This document shows, in pieces, positions 34,061 to 47,394 of a DNA stretch of 64,000 bases. The notes under the pieces were generated by a model that worked only from the letters and a program-made list of their open reading frames with translations, searched no databases and was not told the origin of the DNA. The stretch's first letter is position 1. Every line of letters starts with the position of its first letter. The translations under genes were made by a program, and so were the position numbers. This DNA is from Pyrrhosoma nymphula (taxonomy: Eukaryota > Arthropoda > Insecta > Odonata > Coenagrionidae), in contig OY754338.1 of assembly GCA_963573305.1 (NCBI GenBank), positions 46,093,531-46,157,530 on the forward strand, read 5' to 3'.

Positions 34061-35490
34061 GAAAACATGGCATTACATTCTTGCCTCCGATTTGAGTTAT
34101 TTTTGGCGCATTTGATTTTTTATTATGTTCCCGTGGGTCTTATTTATACGCGAAAGCTATCATTGTTTATATATATCAAGTCAGGCTTCATAATTTAGGA
34201 GGACACTAGTACAGAAATCGTCAATTATAATATATAGGTTCTTGAAACGTCCTCTTCGTCCTTTCGAAACGAAACGAAACATTGTCCTCTTCGCCTGGGA
34301 ATTTTGTGAGGGAAAATTGTACATTAAGTTCTTATTATGCGAACAATGGATTTTAGATTAATATCAAGCACGGTATCAATGATTTACTGGAATGCTTAAA
34401 TCATCAATGATCGCCAAAATACCCTATTGAAAGTTATTTCGAAAATACGAAGTGAGGGATTTCCCTTTCATCACATCGGCGTTACCAGATTATTTTGCAA
34501 ATGAATATTGTTATAATAAAAGAGATTTCAAAGTGGATCCGAAAGAATACTCTAATTTAATTTTTATTTGTAACGAGCGGAAGGTATCCGTTGAAATTCA
34601 ATGGGTGTGAAAAACATTCAACTTATTTTATAAGAAAACCGCAAAGCCTGCAGAAAAACTGTATGCGTGGTCATTTGAGGAGTTCGTAACCTATCTTGTA
34701 TGTTGTGTTCGTTGTAGTAGACACGCTGACCATTTCAAGGTGCACGGAGAGATGAGTGACAATTGGTCCACTTTCATGCACGATAAACCCAAATATCGGC
34801 CATGCAGACTCATTACTACTTAAATAGCAAAGGTTGATAGATGGTCACCTCGTCCCTAAGGTTCTCTTGAGCCGTCTTCTGAGTGATTAACAGCTTAATC
34901 GCTTCCCTTGTTTGGATACATATATTTGCATTCAATGACTTAATTCAGTTGCACTATTCAACATTGATATGTGCATTGAGTATTTTAATCAGGACTGGAT
35001 ACTAGGGTACAATCCAGCGGTTAACAACGTCAAAAGGAGCATTTGCAGACGCAGCGTGTTATTAAGTGTATTCTATTTAATTCCTTTAAGTGTAACGTTT
35101 ACTACGTAAGTGTTATCTCATATAAATGCATAGCCCCTTTGAGAGCTACTTTGAGAATAGACGTTGAAAAGTATACTTGTTGTAAATATGCATTGAATTT
35201 GTCGATTACACTCCGAAGCAACCTATCATGAAACCCTTTGGACTCTGAGCCCTTCTTCTAAAGATTTTCTTTCTTCGTGCAATAAGGGGCCTGCAGGAAA
35301 ACGTGAAATTCAAATGCTAGAGGCGTTAATATACTATAAAAATAAAATCTGTGGTTTTCAAGGAAATATGGTATTGTTGATTTCAGAGAAAAATGTGAGA
35401 TTTTTCAAATTGAAAGAAATTTCAGACAAATATGCAGAAAAAAATCTATTCATAAAATTAGAATTTTCATTTATTCAGCCATCCGATAAA
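34061..35490. other. No gene recognised
   Basis: AT-rich with short chance frames only. Confidence 0.4.
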
Positions 35491-35629
35491 AAAAATTCCA
35501 GCTAAAAAAATATCTTGAGTGAAAGTACTTCTAAAAAGCAAAAAATGAAACCACTGCACCAAACACAATGCTTAGCATGGACCACCAGGGGGGACCTTCG
35601 GGGACCTTTGAGGCCCTTAGCGCTTTTGA

Positions 35630-35935
35630 ATATAGCATATGATACAAGCAGATATTTATTCTATCTAAATGCCAAATTTCAGCTCAATCTGTCCAGTAGT
35701 CTTTGCGTGATGGAGCAACAGACAAACAGATCCCATTACATTTTTATATATTAGTAAAGATCACACCCATAACCCTTCAAAAAAAGGGGTTTTCGTTATT
35801 TGAACCCTACAGGGTTTGTTGTCTACCAGTAGCGAACATGTGTTCCAAATTTCATCAAATCAGAGTTTGGTTTATGAGGAGATGTGGAATACACCCACAT
35901 ACATACATACATACATACATACATACATTGACTTT
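35630..35935 (+). repeat. RTE-like 3' untranslated remnants and an (ACAT)8 microsatellite
   Basis: AAATTTCAGCTCAATCTG, then GTGATGGAGCAACAGACAAA, then a TTTTATATATTAGTAAAGAT ending match the general form of RTE-type LINE 3' ends. A second stretch, CCAAATTTCATCAAATCAGA, leads into eight ACAT units at 35897-35928, a common 3' tail of such insertions. No RT coding sequence is attached. The family label is from resemblance of wording only. Confidence 0.4.
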
Positions 35936-36239
35936 TATATGTATAAAGATATTTACATAATTACTGGCAGTGTCAGCATAATATCAGTTTATTTATACCT
36001 GAAGCAAAATCACTATTTTGACTCCATATCCAGGCTGAGAAAAGTATTTAAAACAACCTTTTTCCATGATTACTGTGGATCTTTAGTGTATAACATTTTT
36101 ATTTCCCCTTAGGTTAGGCATTTTTTAAGAGATAGGAGTTTATTGTTTAACAGCGTCCAAGCGTGTCAAAAGAAGTTAAGTCACTCTTCGGTTTTGACTC
36201 ACACGGTCGCGAGCCAACCTCCTTAAAAGAGTAATTCTA

Positions 36240-36660
36240 GCACAGCGATAGTGCATTTTACTTTCTTCTTTCTTTGGAAATGGCTGCCCGCCCATTCGTT
36301 TTCATACGGTTATTATTTCTGTATGCGTTCTGCAGATGAATTCAAGGGTATACATCCTCAGTTCACCATAAATAAATGTCTCTCTCTCACTCCGTCCTTT
36401 CCCTCTCACTTCCGGAATATTATTACCCACAAGCCTTGGCATCGAGTACGGAGTTCCCCCCGGATCATCCGCATGAATAACGAAATATACTTTCGGCATT
36501 CGCTGGTGCCCGCTAGCCTGTCTGCCTCTCCCCTCATCTTCATCAAGGCAAAGCGCCCCGACGCGACGTTCATTCGGCGTATTAATGCCCAAGTATACCA
36601 AAAAAAACATAAAATTTGTAAACCTTTGGTAAGCCTTAGTGAATTTAATTCAATGTGAGC
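36240..36660. other. GC-richer patch with overlapping frames
   Basis: A 135-codon plus frame (36251-36658) overlaps minus frames of 102 and 108 codons. No domain or codon pattern stands out, so I do not call a gene. Confidence 0.3.
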
Positions 36661-36784
36661 TATGGAGGCAAAGAAAATCAAAAGGTGCCAAATATTGCGG
36701 AGACACTTTTTAATTTGCTGGTGTAAGTTCATCTAATCATCAAGATTATTTTTGAATCAATTTGCTAAAGACGTTTGCTTATCA

Positions 36785-37140
36785 TGCCAAACTAAATGAT
36801 TTATGAAGCGAATTCCACACAATTTGGTGTATATTTTTATACCCGTGAGCGCAACTGCGCACCACATCATTTGTGTAACTGGAATGATCGGAAAATTGTC
36901 AGCACATAGACATTCAGAAGCGACAGCATTGGGTGTTACAATGTTAACAGGAGACAAGAATATCCAGTTCGCATAAACCGCCGCTAAAATTCGCCTTGAA
37001 TTAAAACGGCTTGTAGGTGTAACAGACTAACACATCTAAGCAGCAGTTGGGGATTCCAGGATCGAATTGCGGTCAACTCAAATGATTTTTTTCACAGCAA
37101 AATTTATCCCATTTGGTGTGTATTTATAAAATTTGTACAT
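36785..37140 (+). mobile_element. Two SINE pieces in plus orientation
   Basis: AAATGATTTATGAAGCGAAT, then CACACAATTTGGTGTATATT (about 36795-36838), matches the SINE tail. A second piece at about 37045-37130 has GGATCGAATTGCGGTCAA, then AATGATTTTTTTCACAG, then CCCATTTGGTGTGTAT. The second retains a degraded B box. They are about 250 bp apart and may be one rearranged insertion or two. Confidence 0.55.
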
Positions 37141-37144
37141 TCCA

Positions 37145-38480
37145 TAATTCCATTACACGCAACTCCAACTCATGTCAACGCTCTCCCGTCATTTCCAAGA
37201 GGGATTAAGTTTTATTCGTGGTGATTTCTTAAATATATAGTCAAACATAAGAGAAAGGAGGTGTAAGGTAGATAGAGCTGGGGTGAAAGGTGGAGAAAAA
37301 GAATAAAGGGAAATATTTAAGATGAAGAGGGTAAGAAAATTGCCTACATACGAAATAAACCGAAACAGTTGTCTGGAAGGTGGGGCGTGATAAAAATATG
37401 AAAAAATTGTTGAGATGATGTCATCTAAAACATTTTGTTCCTAAAACCTAAGCATGGGACGTAATACCATTTTTCCAGAAAACTAGATATACACCTTGGT
37501 CAGTAACATGTAAAACATAAGATTAAAATCAGATGTGGTTTTACGAAAGCATGCAGAGGAAAAATACAAAATTAGGCTCAAACATAAGAATAAATTATTA
37601 ACTTATTAACAGACTTGACTCATTAGGAGATGAAAAAAACTTTCATTCCAAATCATTACCACCACTGGCAGATGCAAGAATAAAAATGTTAGTTCCCAAA
37701 AAGTGCCACAAGTAAGTAGTACCACAGAATATGTATTCCCGCATGTTTGCAATTTTTATAAAAAATATGCTATATTTATCCGTATTGGCGCTAATTTGCA
37801 CCTGTTAATATAATATTTCAGAAGAACTTATTTATACACAAGAAAAAATAAGTCGAAACCTTTACTGCTCTAACTTTATCTTCTCAAGCCATCTTATAAC
37901 CACAGAACTACCGTTTTCCACTCGGTTAGATTGACCGTACGTTTGCAAGGATGTTTCGGGATAAGTTAACTTAGTTTAGTGAAATGAAAGAGATCTCGTG
38001 TCACGAATGAAGAGACCACTTTTTCCTTCCAACCAATTTCACCTAATAACATTACTGATACCCGCGGCCCCGTCACATATTCTATGTCCTTTTCCTTTCC
38101 CTGCCCATTTCTCTCGTTAGAATTGCTGACAGTGGGGGATATACCCGGCCGAACCGGGACCGTGAGCCAAGAGACCCATTAGAACGGTCTTATGGGAGGG
38201 ACGCCTTAAAACCTCGGGAAAAGAGAGATGAAAGAAAAAAGTTTCCTGTTGAGTTGCGAACGTAGTAGCAGCGTCTAGGACCTTTAAAGACTCCCGTCCC
38301 TGGCAGGGAAACAACCCAGGTGGAATTTTTCATTCAACATCACTCAACACGGCTTTAGCGGGAGAGTTATCTTGACAAGCTTGCACGTGACGTGGTACTT
38401 AATTCGACCAAACCCCAACGGCGTTTCGTTTGGCATTACAACAACGGTAGCGAAGTTACGGGACCAGCAAATAAAAGCTC
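37145..38480. other. No gene recognised
   Basis: AT-rich until about 38030, then a GC-richer stretch. Nothing supported. Confidence 0.4.
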
Positions 38481-38524
38481 GCGGGTTCAAACCCAGCCTA
38501 GGGTGTGGAAACACCCTAGGCTGG
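38481..38524. repeat. B-box-like word fused to a perfect 14-bp hairpin
   Basis: GCGGGTTCAAACCC (38481-38494) resembles a tRNA B box. It overlaps a perfect hairpin: CCAGCCTAGGGTGT (38493-38506), loop GGAA, ACACCCTAGGCTGG (38511-38524). There is no T-run after it. It could be a collapsed SINE pair, as at 32263, or an unrelated palindrome. Confidence 0.55.
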
Positions 38525-39185
38525 CCACATGATTACGTATAGTGGTAGCGAAACATGGTGACCGTTGAGCACAGTCCCAGTCTGTGGCAGAGTCCACTGC
38601 CTACGAAATAGTTACGCCCGCGGGAGGAAAGTAGTCTCCGCGTTTGATAACCAGGGTCACAAACAGTCGTTGCCAACTCCAAATACCTATTTCTATTATT
38701 CGCATCAACTTTCTTGCTTTTTATGGTTCTCTATCTCAGATGAACTTCTCATAAGCGTTTCAAACGATTTCAGTGTATTTCGATCCGGCTTTGATTGTAC
38801 ATTACAAACTCTCGTAAAACGCGCTTCTGACACTATCCCACCATCTCAAGTCAAATGCAGTTATGTTTGCTATCATTTTCTGTCCTCTCCCCTCCGCTCC
38901 TTCACCGCCCCCCCCCCCCAATCTACATGAGCCTTTCTCTCCCAAGTGTAAATCTTGTCACAGGTAACTGTAACCAAGTTTCGGAATTACTATAGTTTCA
39001 GCAGGTTTGATCTGTATGTGGAGCAGTAATCCTGGGTCACTGAGTGCAACTTTTAATATTTTTTAGCAAGTCAAAAAAAGTTCTTGGTCCACATTTCATT
39101 TCATAGCATCTGATAATTGGTTGGAATTCATCAAACACACAGTAATGGAAATGATACAAGAATTGTATTTCAATGTTTTCATTAA

Positions 39186-39553
39186 TTAAAATATGTTATG
39201 ACTAGGATTTTCGGCGCGGTATTCAAAATTTAGACTAAGTTATATTGACATGTGTTGTTTTCGTATATTGAACTCTGTATGACACCTTAAAATTTGTTAG
39301 CAACAATTACAATAACAGGAAATGTATTACTTCGCGTTTATAAGAAAATCTTTACTTAAGTATGAGAATTATTACAATATATATTTCAAATGCCATAAGT
39401 TAAAATACCATTGAATTGTGAAAAATACCAATTCCGTACGATTAACTTTTTTCCACCTTTGTCGATAGACATCACTTATGAAAACATGTATGCAAAGTTT
39501 CATTCAAATCTGTACATAAGCAAAGATCCCACCAACCCCCTTAATCGAGGACA
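39186..39553 (+). repeat. Dispersed repeat D, copy 2 (uninterrupted)
   Basis: Blocks shared with 22030-22675 are GCGCGGTATTCAAAAT, AAATGTATTACTTCGCGTTT, AAGAAAATCT and, near the end, AAAACATGTATGCAAAGTTT then ATCTGTACATAAG. It lacks the foldback element found inside copy 1, so it gives the pre-insertion state. No coding content. Confidence 0.55.
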
Positions 39554-39559
39554 TATAAA

Positions 39560-41235
39560 AAAAAACTTGAAAGGCGATAGGTGATACCACAGGTGATAGA
39601 GCGCCGTTGCGGTTCATTAAGAGATGCTTAGTGTATGATCAGAAAATGTAGCACTCAATGTTTCCATATACGAAATAGAAAAAACTTTTTTATCATCCGT
39701 ACGCTATCTGCCAAGTCCTGCCATCATCAAAATATTTTAACCTGCTATATTTCTTTATTTATTGTTGACCTGTTAAATCTCCTCAGCTGAAGACCAGTAT
39801 AAAATACGACCAAAATATAGGGACTGATTTATTTTTATAAACCATTAGCATCAGATGGAGCATCATACAGTGAAGTTCTTCAAATATGTTTTAATGAGTA
39901 TGTTCCTTTTTATGTATGCTCTCCCCTCAATCATACTCGCTAGCTGTAGACTGTTTGCGCAATATTTTCCAAAAATTGCACATAAAAAAAGGAATAAGCA
40001 AACCCATATAAAGCGACCCACTTTCACCACTCATTACTGATTTAAACCCCGGATCAAACGCTCCATTTTCTGCCATTTACACACCTACCAGGTGGGACGG
40101 CCATTGAAGTTCAGTAAATGTGTTCCACGCAGGTGCGTGAAGTATTTATCTTTGAATGCATTTAAGAAACGCCACTTGCGAGGTGGTTTAACTACGGAAG
40201 GACGGTAGTAAAATGACGCGGCGAAGGGCAGAACGTAGCACACCGAATATTTCATAGCCGTTTGGAATAATTACGGTCAATCGACCGCTTGTGGTCCCAT
40301 AGTGCCCTTTACTCTGACCTTGAGGTCAAAAGAACTCCTCGTCTAATGTTTCTGGCATGCGCCACATCCCGGTATCATTTTTCACTTTCACTTCCCTCGA
40401 AAACTTTCCTTCCTCCTATACCGCACCCCACATATTTTGCTCAACTATCTGGCATCTGTACTCAAGTCTTCCTCTACACTTGTAGGTTGGAATTCGAGTG
40501 GAGAGATACGATCGTCAACTTGGTCAAAAGTACACAAACTTAATTTCTCATATTTGAGTAGCTTACATGATTTTCCTACAAACTTATACATAGATAAAAA
40601 CTGCATGTTGCTTTGACTGCATTACATTAATTAATGCATAAACTTTAAAAAGTGCATAAAGGTGTCAAAAAGGCAATGTGATGCAAACTGGTATCTAAAT
40701 GACATGACGTCTTCACTGCACAGTATCGTATCTCTAATCTGCATGTATTTCCACAAGAAGAATCAAATAATTCCGACTCGCATTCTTCCACACAGGAGAT
40801 ATAAATTATTATATCCATTCAATATTATCAAACCAGTTGAACCAAAAATCAAAACGCATCGGATAACTGGCAGCAATATCGTTCCGTGACGTCACACGCC
40901 ATGACCCCGATGACGTGCTTTGACGCAGTAGGCAGCGTTTTATTTATAATGAGAAAAATTTTAACAAAGCAAAGTTTTTTGTCGAGAAAGTTTTGATTCG
41001 GTACATTTAATAATTTAAACTTTACATGCAAGCAGCTTTTAAAATAATTCTGGTTACCCATTGTTGTGTTCAACTAACCTCCTGGGAGGTCTAATTGTGA
41101 AAGAGTACGCGACTTCAGTTCGCATGTGTGTGTATTATGTTGAATTTTTAATACGTGTAAAACTGTTTTCCCTGGTTGATTAAAGCTTAGCATTAATGCG
41201 AATAAAAGAGATATTCATTCATTTATTTCCCTGGA
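39560..41235. other. No gene recognised
   Basis: The stretch at 39775-39815 contains CAGCTGAAGACCAGTATAAA then ATACGACC, a faint echo of the hairpin-repeat block order. Otherwise nothing is supported. Confidence 0.35.
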
Positions 41236-41239
41236 TGCT

Positions 41240-41402
41240 GCAGATGCAGATATTATAAGAAATGAGGTGTACAGAAGATTAGGAGAGAAGAAAACAATTT
41301 GTAAAACTACCAGGAAGCTTAGATGGATAGGCCACTTGAAGCATAAAGAATTTGCAAGGGACCTAATAGAATGCAAACTATTTGGAAAAGTACAATTTTT
41401 AG
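41240..41402 (+). mobile_element. LINE fragment: RT C-terminal tail
   Basis: The plus strand reads NEVYRRLGEKKTICKTTRKL, then RWIGHLKHKEFARDLIECKL. RRxGExKTxxKTxRKxRWxGH followed by a downstream ExK block is the standard tail of non-LTR ORF2 proteins. The RGRPR stretch that normally follows is missing because the homology stops near 41400. It is too short to assign to family A or E. Confidence 0.75.
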
Positions 41403-44400
41403 CTTTCACTTTGTGGAACGGAATCACATGCAACTATTTCTCACTTAGTAAATTCCACTTATTTATTTTCTTACCGACCATGATTTTGAGATTATAATTT
41501 CACTATCACGGCATATAAACTTTGATAGTGACATTATAGATATCGAAAACCAGAATATGTACCTTCACACTGATATTATACATGTCGAAACCATTGCTAG
41601 AATGAATAAAAAAATGTGGAATGAACGAAGTGAGAAATATGGAATATTCAGTAAAAGGGAAAATTTCATAAAATGGAAAATCCCTTGAAAAAATATCGAG
41701 GATCAAATATATAGGCCAGCTATAAACAGGACATGAAACAGTAAAGCTAAAAGGACATAAGGAGTAAGCAAGGGAAAGGACAGTATGAAAAGCTACAGTC
41801 ATCTAATCTTAAGTTCGAATGACTAATGAAAAGTGTGGTAACTATTGATTCGTAGGTGTTTGGACAGACCCAAAGTTAATTTATCATATACTAAAGTTCT
41901 TCCCAAGATGTATTGTCAAAACTATTTTTAATTGTCTCTTACTGAGTGTCTTGAATTCCTCTTACGTCATGCTGCCACTTGTACTGCTATAAATTCCCAT
42001 TTCCTTCCTGCCTGTTCCACGCTGGCCCAAGATTTTTCTATCGATAAGTTTCGGTCGCTGTAGGCTCAGCTATCGTAATGTTTTTATTAAATAAATAAAT
42101 AATTATATATACATATAATATTAAAGCTAATTAAACTAAAAAAACAATTTTTGCCAAGTTTGTGCCGATCAAATGTTTTGCGTAGCTACCTTTTAATTAG
42201 TCGTGTACTCGCAAAGACTTTTTAGACGTCACTATAAAGGGCAGGGCGTTCATCTTCACGCGTTGGTTCATAGCACAGTACAAAATGCCTTAAGGAAAGA
42301 AATAATGAATATCTTTCAATAATTTTAATCGAATTGTGTCTATTTTAGCTAGTTATACCAATACCCAACAAAACCTACCAAGCTTGACTCTCATTGCACG
42401 GATTAACGCAAATACATGCAAACATAGGCTGAGTACTAATTCTTAAACTCTGAGAAAACAATACAAATACAGTTTCTAAAAAAATCCAAAACCTACTTAT
42501 ACTTCCTACAATCTAATGCATGTATAAAACCGCCGCACTCAAAGTAAATTGAGCCAGATAACAATTCACATAAAGTTAAATGTACTTGGCCTTAAAGCAA
42601 AAAAAATATCCTCTTCTGTTAGTGATACGGAAATATCAGCCACTCACCGCACTACCTTTCAAAATATTCCGCAAAAAGTAGGTGACGTTTTCCGAGGGAA
42701 ATGGTACGACTGTGCTCTCCAGAGAGACATGAATAAAAGGAATTTCTGAAGCATTTCACTTCGGAAATTTACGGGTTCCCATATGTTCTCAAATATTTTT
42801 TAGAATACATTAATTACTTGTTACACTACTTTTTATAAAATCACCATAAACCTCCGATTGTGAAGCCATTATCGGCGAAAAGGGTGCAAAAAAATTCAAG
42901 TTAATGCTTGAAATATGCATATTTAGTTGATAATTCTAAACTTTACCTACATTAGTAAAAGGTGTGCGTCCTTAGCATTATTTCGTATTATGCGTCTTAC
43001 AACTTATTTAGTTTTTTAAATAAAATTCAAATGTAGTCTCTGTTATGACTAGGGAAAAATCTCGCTCAAACTACAAGTAACTCTTCCGTCCTGTTAAGTC
43101 TATAAAGGGAAATAATTCCGAGCAGGAATGCGAAAAGAAAAGACCGTGATAGTGCCAGTTCAATTGTGCCGGAAAGCTCGAGCAACGCGCTCAGGCTAAA
43201 CTTTTGAAATTTAATCACTGACTTTGCTCCGCAAACTTATGCTGAGAAGTAAAACGAAACAGCAAATGGATTTAAGGTAAGGAGGGCGCTGGGTGGAGGG
43301 AAGAAGGGATTGAACAATAGTCTGGGAAGTGATACGTTGTTTCTTTTGAGAGGAAAACAAAAAAAAAACAGAAGTGCGGAGAATCCTCTTTCGGCTTAAC
43401 AACCACGGATTTTGGTCCAAGTTTCGCGACGTCTCCGTCATTACTTCAAATTGAAACGAATGGAAGCGGGGAGACAAACAGGAGCGATTATTTTTTGGGG
43501 AAGTTCTTTCTCACTCTCTCTCCTTCAACTCGCTCGAATCTTGACTTCCTCTAATTGCGACGGCGGAGATGAAGAACCCGGCCCCGAGACCGGTCGAGAA
43601 GGGAAGCATTCCAGAGGAACGCAGGCACCGAAGACCTACCTACGATCATCCGTGATGAAGCACTCTCATTCTTCTTTCTTCCTCTTGAGAAGCGCGCTCT
43701 TTATGCACGATCAAGGAAGTCGTCTACGTTAATGTCATCAGCACCATTCATTCGGGCAAGCCAAGGTATAACAGGCGAGACTTTTTTTCTCTCTAGATTA
43801 CACACGACTATTTTCCTTCCCCTCCCCACTTACTTCCCCCCCCCCCCTAAAAAAAAATGGAAGCAACGACGAACTGATAACTCAATCGTGGAAACAAATA
43901 ACTCACTTACCAAACTCAATTTTTAAAATTAAAAATAAATAAGCCTAGCCATGATGTGATTGTAAAGCATCCTCAGCAACGGTTGGAGGGCTATTTTTAT
44001 TTCCCAACTTGATTCCTTGAGTTTTAAAGCTGAGACAAGTTGAAGAAAAGGGTTAAATTAATCAATGAGTCTCTACAGCCCTAAACGAAAAGTATGGAAT
44101 TATGTTAGTTAAATTTTGAAAATCATATATGTACTAAATAAAGCAATTAACCGCTATTAAAACTTTTGCTTTTGCCACTTTGACCAACTTGCATAGTGTA
44201 AAAAGTATTCACTAAGAACAGTTAGGAATTTGAAAAGAGTGTATGCGTACTAAGTCGTGTATTCGTAAAAACCAATTTTCACAACGGACCTCGTATGAGT
44301 TAAATTTATAAAAAGCGTAAGAAGTATTTGAAAAATATGCACAGTTAGTTAACGGTCATTGTAATGCTAATAACCATGTAGAACTAAAGATTAAGCTTTC

Positions 44401-46730
44401 AAAGAGGATACTGTTTCAGTCCGAACTCCATTAAAATGTCGTCACCATAATTTATTCTTTAAAGAACGTTGTTTTCAGGTTGAAACCATTTATTTATGCA
44501 AGGATTAAAAATAAGTTACGATACGACTGTAGAAGGCCGACCAGCTCAAATATATGGAGTTGAAAAGAATAATTCTCAACGCCACCGCGGCCCATAATAA
44601 AATGCGGCTTGCATAATAAAAGCGTGATATCATGGGCACAAGATGGAACTTGCAGCTCTACCAAGACTCACTGAGTAATATCACAAGGAACAGGAAGTTT
44701 CAAGTCTGTGTGCCCCTCTGGTTCCCGCGATGAATGTTTTTTTCATTTACAATTATACACCCTTTAGCGTTTCGTATAAGACTTTGGTATGGGTCGCCAG
44801 CGAAAATAAATGCAAACGCAGCTCATAACTAAATATCAGAATCTAACGAGTATTTTTTCTATTTAATCAGATAACATTATAAGGAAAAACATGGGTGAGC
44901 TTGTTATGAAATTGACTGCGTTGCGCAACCATGATACTGGTATGCATCAAAATGAGAATTTTAACTTTAATTGAAGAAGAAAGGGAATGAAAAAGTATGC
45001 GTCTCATCCCGAGTAATACTAAACCATGAGTAACAGTTAATAACGGTAAATGAAAATAAATGATCAGGATACTCTCTCCCAAAGCTCCAAGAGTGTACAA
45101 CAGTGAAATTAAATACATCAGCGTCCAAAACCGTAGAGCAACGTGATCAAAAAAATAAATAGAGTTCTAAAATACTATACATAAAAATTCGGCTCTAACC
45201 TCAAGCTCGCAGCACTAGGTCACTTGGTTTTAAACCAAAAGCTAAAAATGTTAAGATACATTGAATTCTTAGTGATTGCTGATGGGGCTGCTATTATACC
45301 TAGTATTATCTGGTGCCCCACTCCGTATTGAGACCAGAGTGGTTCTTCGCAATTACAATACTCCTGTAGCCTTTACGGTAGACATAACAACAACCCTAGG
45401 TGTCTCTTCAAAAATTGTTGGATGACAGAACTGTTGTTCTCCTTTCCGTATAGAGACGAAAAAATATATCATTTATGATTGTTTTCGTGACGATTCATTT
45501 TTGACGACCACGGTGGATGGGCTAGACATTTTATGTCCTTCTTAGGCTAGGAAAGATCTCTCTATTTCTCTAAATTCAATAAAAACTCCTCAGACCATAC
45601 TTTGGTCTAAAACATTGAATTGTAGAATACGGAGTGCAAACATTGACAAGTGCAATATACCGTAAAATGTGAACACAGAGATAGATGTGGCCAAAAATTC
45701 AAAATGTATTGATTTAAAATGGTAATATAATTGACACCATAGTAATACATTGAAAAGCACTCCATACTTTCGGCAAATATTTAAGGAATTTTCTTAAATT
45801 CTTGCAAAAACTAACCTCTGCAGGAAAAAATTCGCAGAAGTCCGCTTCCATAAGCTTAATTACGATGACAAAAGTACAAATGAACTGCATAAGATAAATT
45901 AAAAACCTAAAAGATTATTAGTTTATATATTGAAATAAATACTATTTGCATTATCTGCAACGAATGTTACTCATTACAGCGGATGGATGATTGAGCGAGA
46001 GAGCATGTTTATGAAGTTTAAGTAACCAATGATTCTCACTGGTGTTTAACGGTGATGCAAGCAATTATGTTCTCAATAGGCATTCTGACGATAGTAAGCT
46101 AACAATGGAGAGAGAATGAAGCGAAATCTCACGAGGGCTTTTGTAAAACTTACTTGCGTCACGTGAGTAAAGTCACTACAGTGATCAGTGACTCCCCAAG
46201 GTGCTCTCAAATATCGCGCGGGGGGTGTCCTCATTTCAGACCTGCCGCGCATTCCACTTGCCCCATCTAAGGAGAAGCTGGAGTCATATTCTACCCGCAC
46301 AAGGAATTGCGAGGGAGAAGGTCGTCGCTTGGTAAATGAGATCCGCGTTTAGGGCAAGGAGCGAGTGAGAGGAGATGGAAGTCTGCAAAGTAGCAAGAAC
46401 CCCTTACCCCCGCCGCCACCTTGGGTACGGAGTTGTAAAGTACCGCAAGACGGGCACATATAAAGACGGCTCTGCTATTTAAGCTCCGGGAACTCAGGAT
46501 TTAACACCGCTGACGTCAGGCATTGCCACCTCTGGGGCGGTCCAATTAGACTGGTCCATAATTTTCGCCTTCCTTACATCATCAAGCGCGCTCTATACTA
46601 GATTCTTTCCATCGGACTAGGTAGTCGAATCCGTGGAATAATTAAGACAGTGAGTAAATTCTTCATGGGACAAAAAACGTACAAGATTTTCGATAAAAAG
46701 CCTTCAGTTAAGCAACCATCACACCTTCAA
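41403..46730. other. No gene recognised over about 5.3 kb
   Basis: Mostly AT-rich. A GC-richer patch at about 43130-43760 has overlapping frames on both strands (up to 106 codons). There is a C-run followed by an A-run near 43838-43857. A second CpG-rich patch lies at about 46090-46620. No family resemblance was found in any frame. Confidence 0.35.
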
Positions 46731-46734
46731 ATTT

Positions 46735-47090
46735 TATTGTGAATGAGAAGCAGTGACTTTGTAATTCCACATGTAAATATTGGAAACGACCTAGGTATCG
46801 ATGTAGCACGGCATCATCAGGTACAAATATCACAGAACACTGTGGTCCCACGCGAACCCAATCCCCTCAGGAAGGACATTACCTCTCCCACACCTAACAC
46901 TCCACAACTCATCCTCCCCAATCTACGTCACCCTCCCTATCGCCCTCCCCCCTAATGCTTGTGACTGTACATTCAGAAATTTCTGTGATGTTTGTACCTA
47001 ATGATGACGTGCTACGTTGATACCTAGGTCTTTTCCAACAAATACATGTGGAATTACAAAGTTACTGCTTCTCATTCACAATGCTAAGCA
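46735..47090. mobile_element. Foldback element with about 105-bp inverted arms
   Basis: The left arm (46735-46840) and right arm (46979-47090) are reverse complements at high similarity. Shared words include ATTGTGAATGAGAAGCAGT, ACTTTGTAATTCCACATGTA, GACCTAGGTATC, GTAGCACG and AGGTACAAA. The spacer is C-rich and about 140 bp. The left arm on the minus strand reads ACCTGATGATGCCGTGC, TACATCGATACCTAGGTCG. A 70-codon frame at 46743-46955 runs through it by chance. Confidence 0.8.
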
Positions 47091-47394
47091 AATTCCATAA
47101 AGTTACGCCAGAGACAACTGAGTTCAAATTTTATGTTGGAATAAATACTATCAACTGTTTGTTTCGCCTGCCTAATTTCACCTACGTCACACACTGGTTG
47201 AACTTTAAATAATAATCGAGATTAAAAATGACCAAATACGAACTATTTGCAGTTTCCCTCGGTAAAATATGTAATGCAACCGGTTTAGATGTTTCACATA
47301 ATTATCTTACCTAAAGTAAAACAAAATAAAAAAGCCTGATGTAAAACATTGAAACCAGTCGTGTTAAACACTCTTTAGAGCAACACTGCAAAGA

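Noticed and set aside
36105..36120. Insect-type telomeric TTAGG repeat
   Set aside because: Only two adjacent units (TTAGGTTAGG), which is expected by chance.
36251..36658. 135-codon plus frame overlapping minus frames of 102 and 108 codons
   Set aside because: Three mutually overlapping open frames point to GC-rich composition rather than a gene.
38565..38930. 121-codon plus frame ending in a C-run
   Set aside because: No domain recognised, and the C-terminal part is low-complexity.
41540..41810. Possible further RT tail after the 41240 fragment
   Set aside because: The residues do not follow any LINE block order; stops interrupt every frame.
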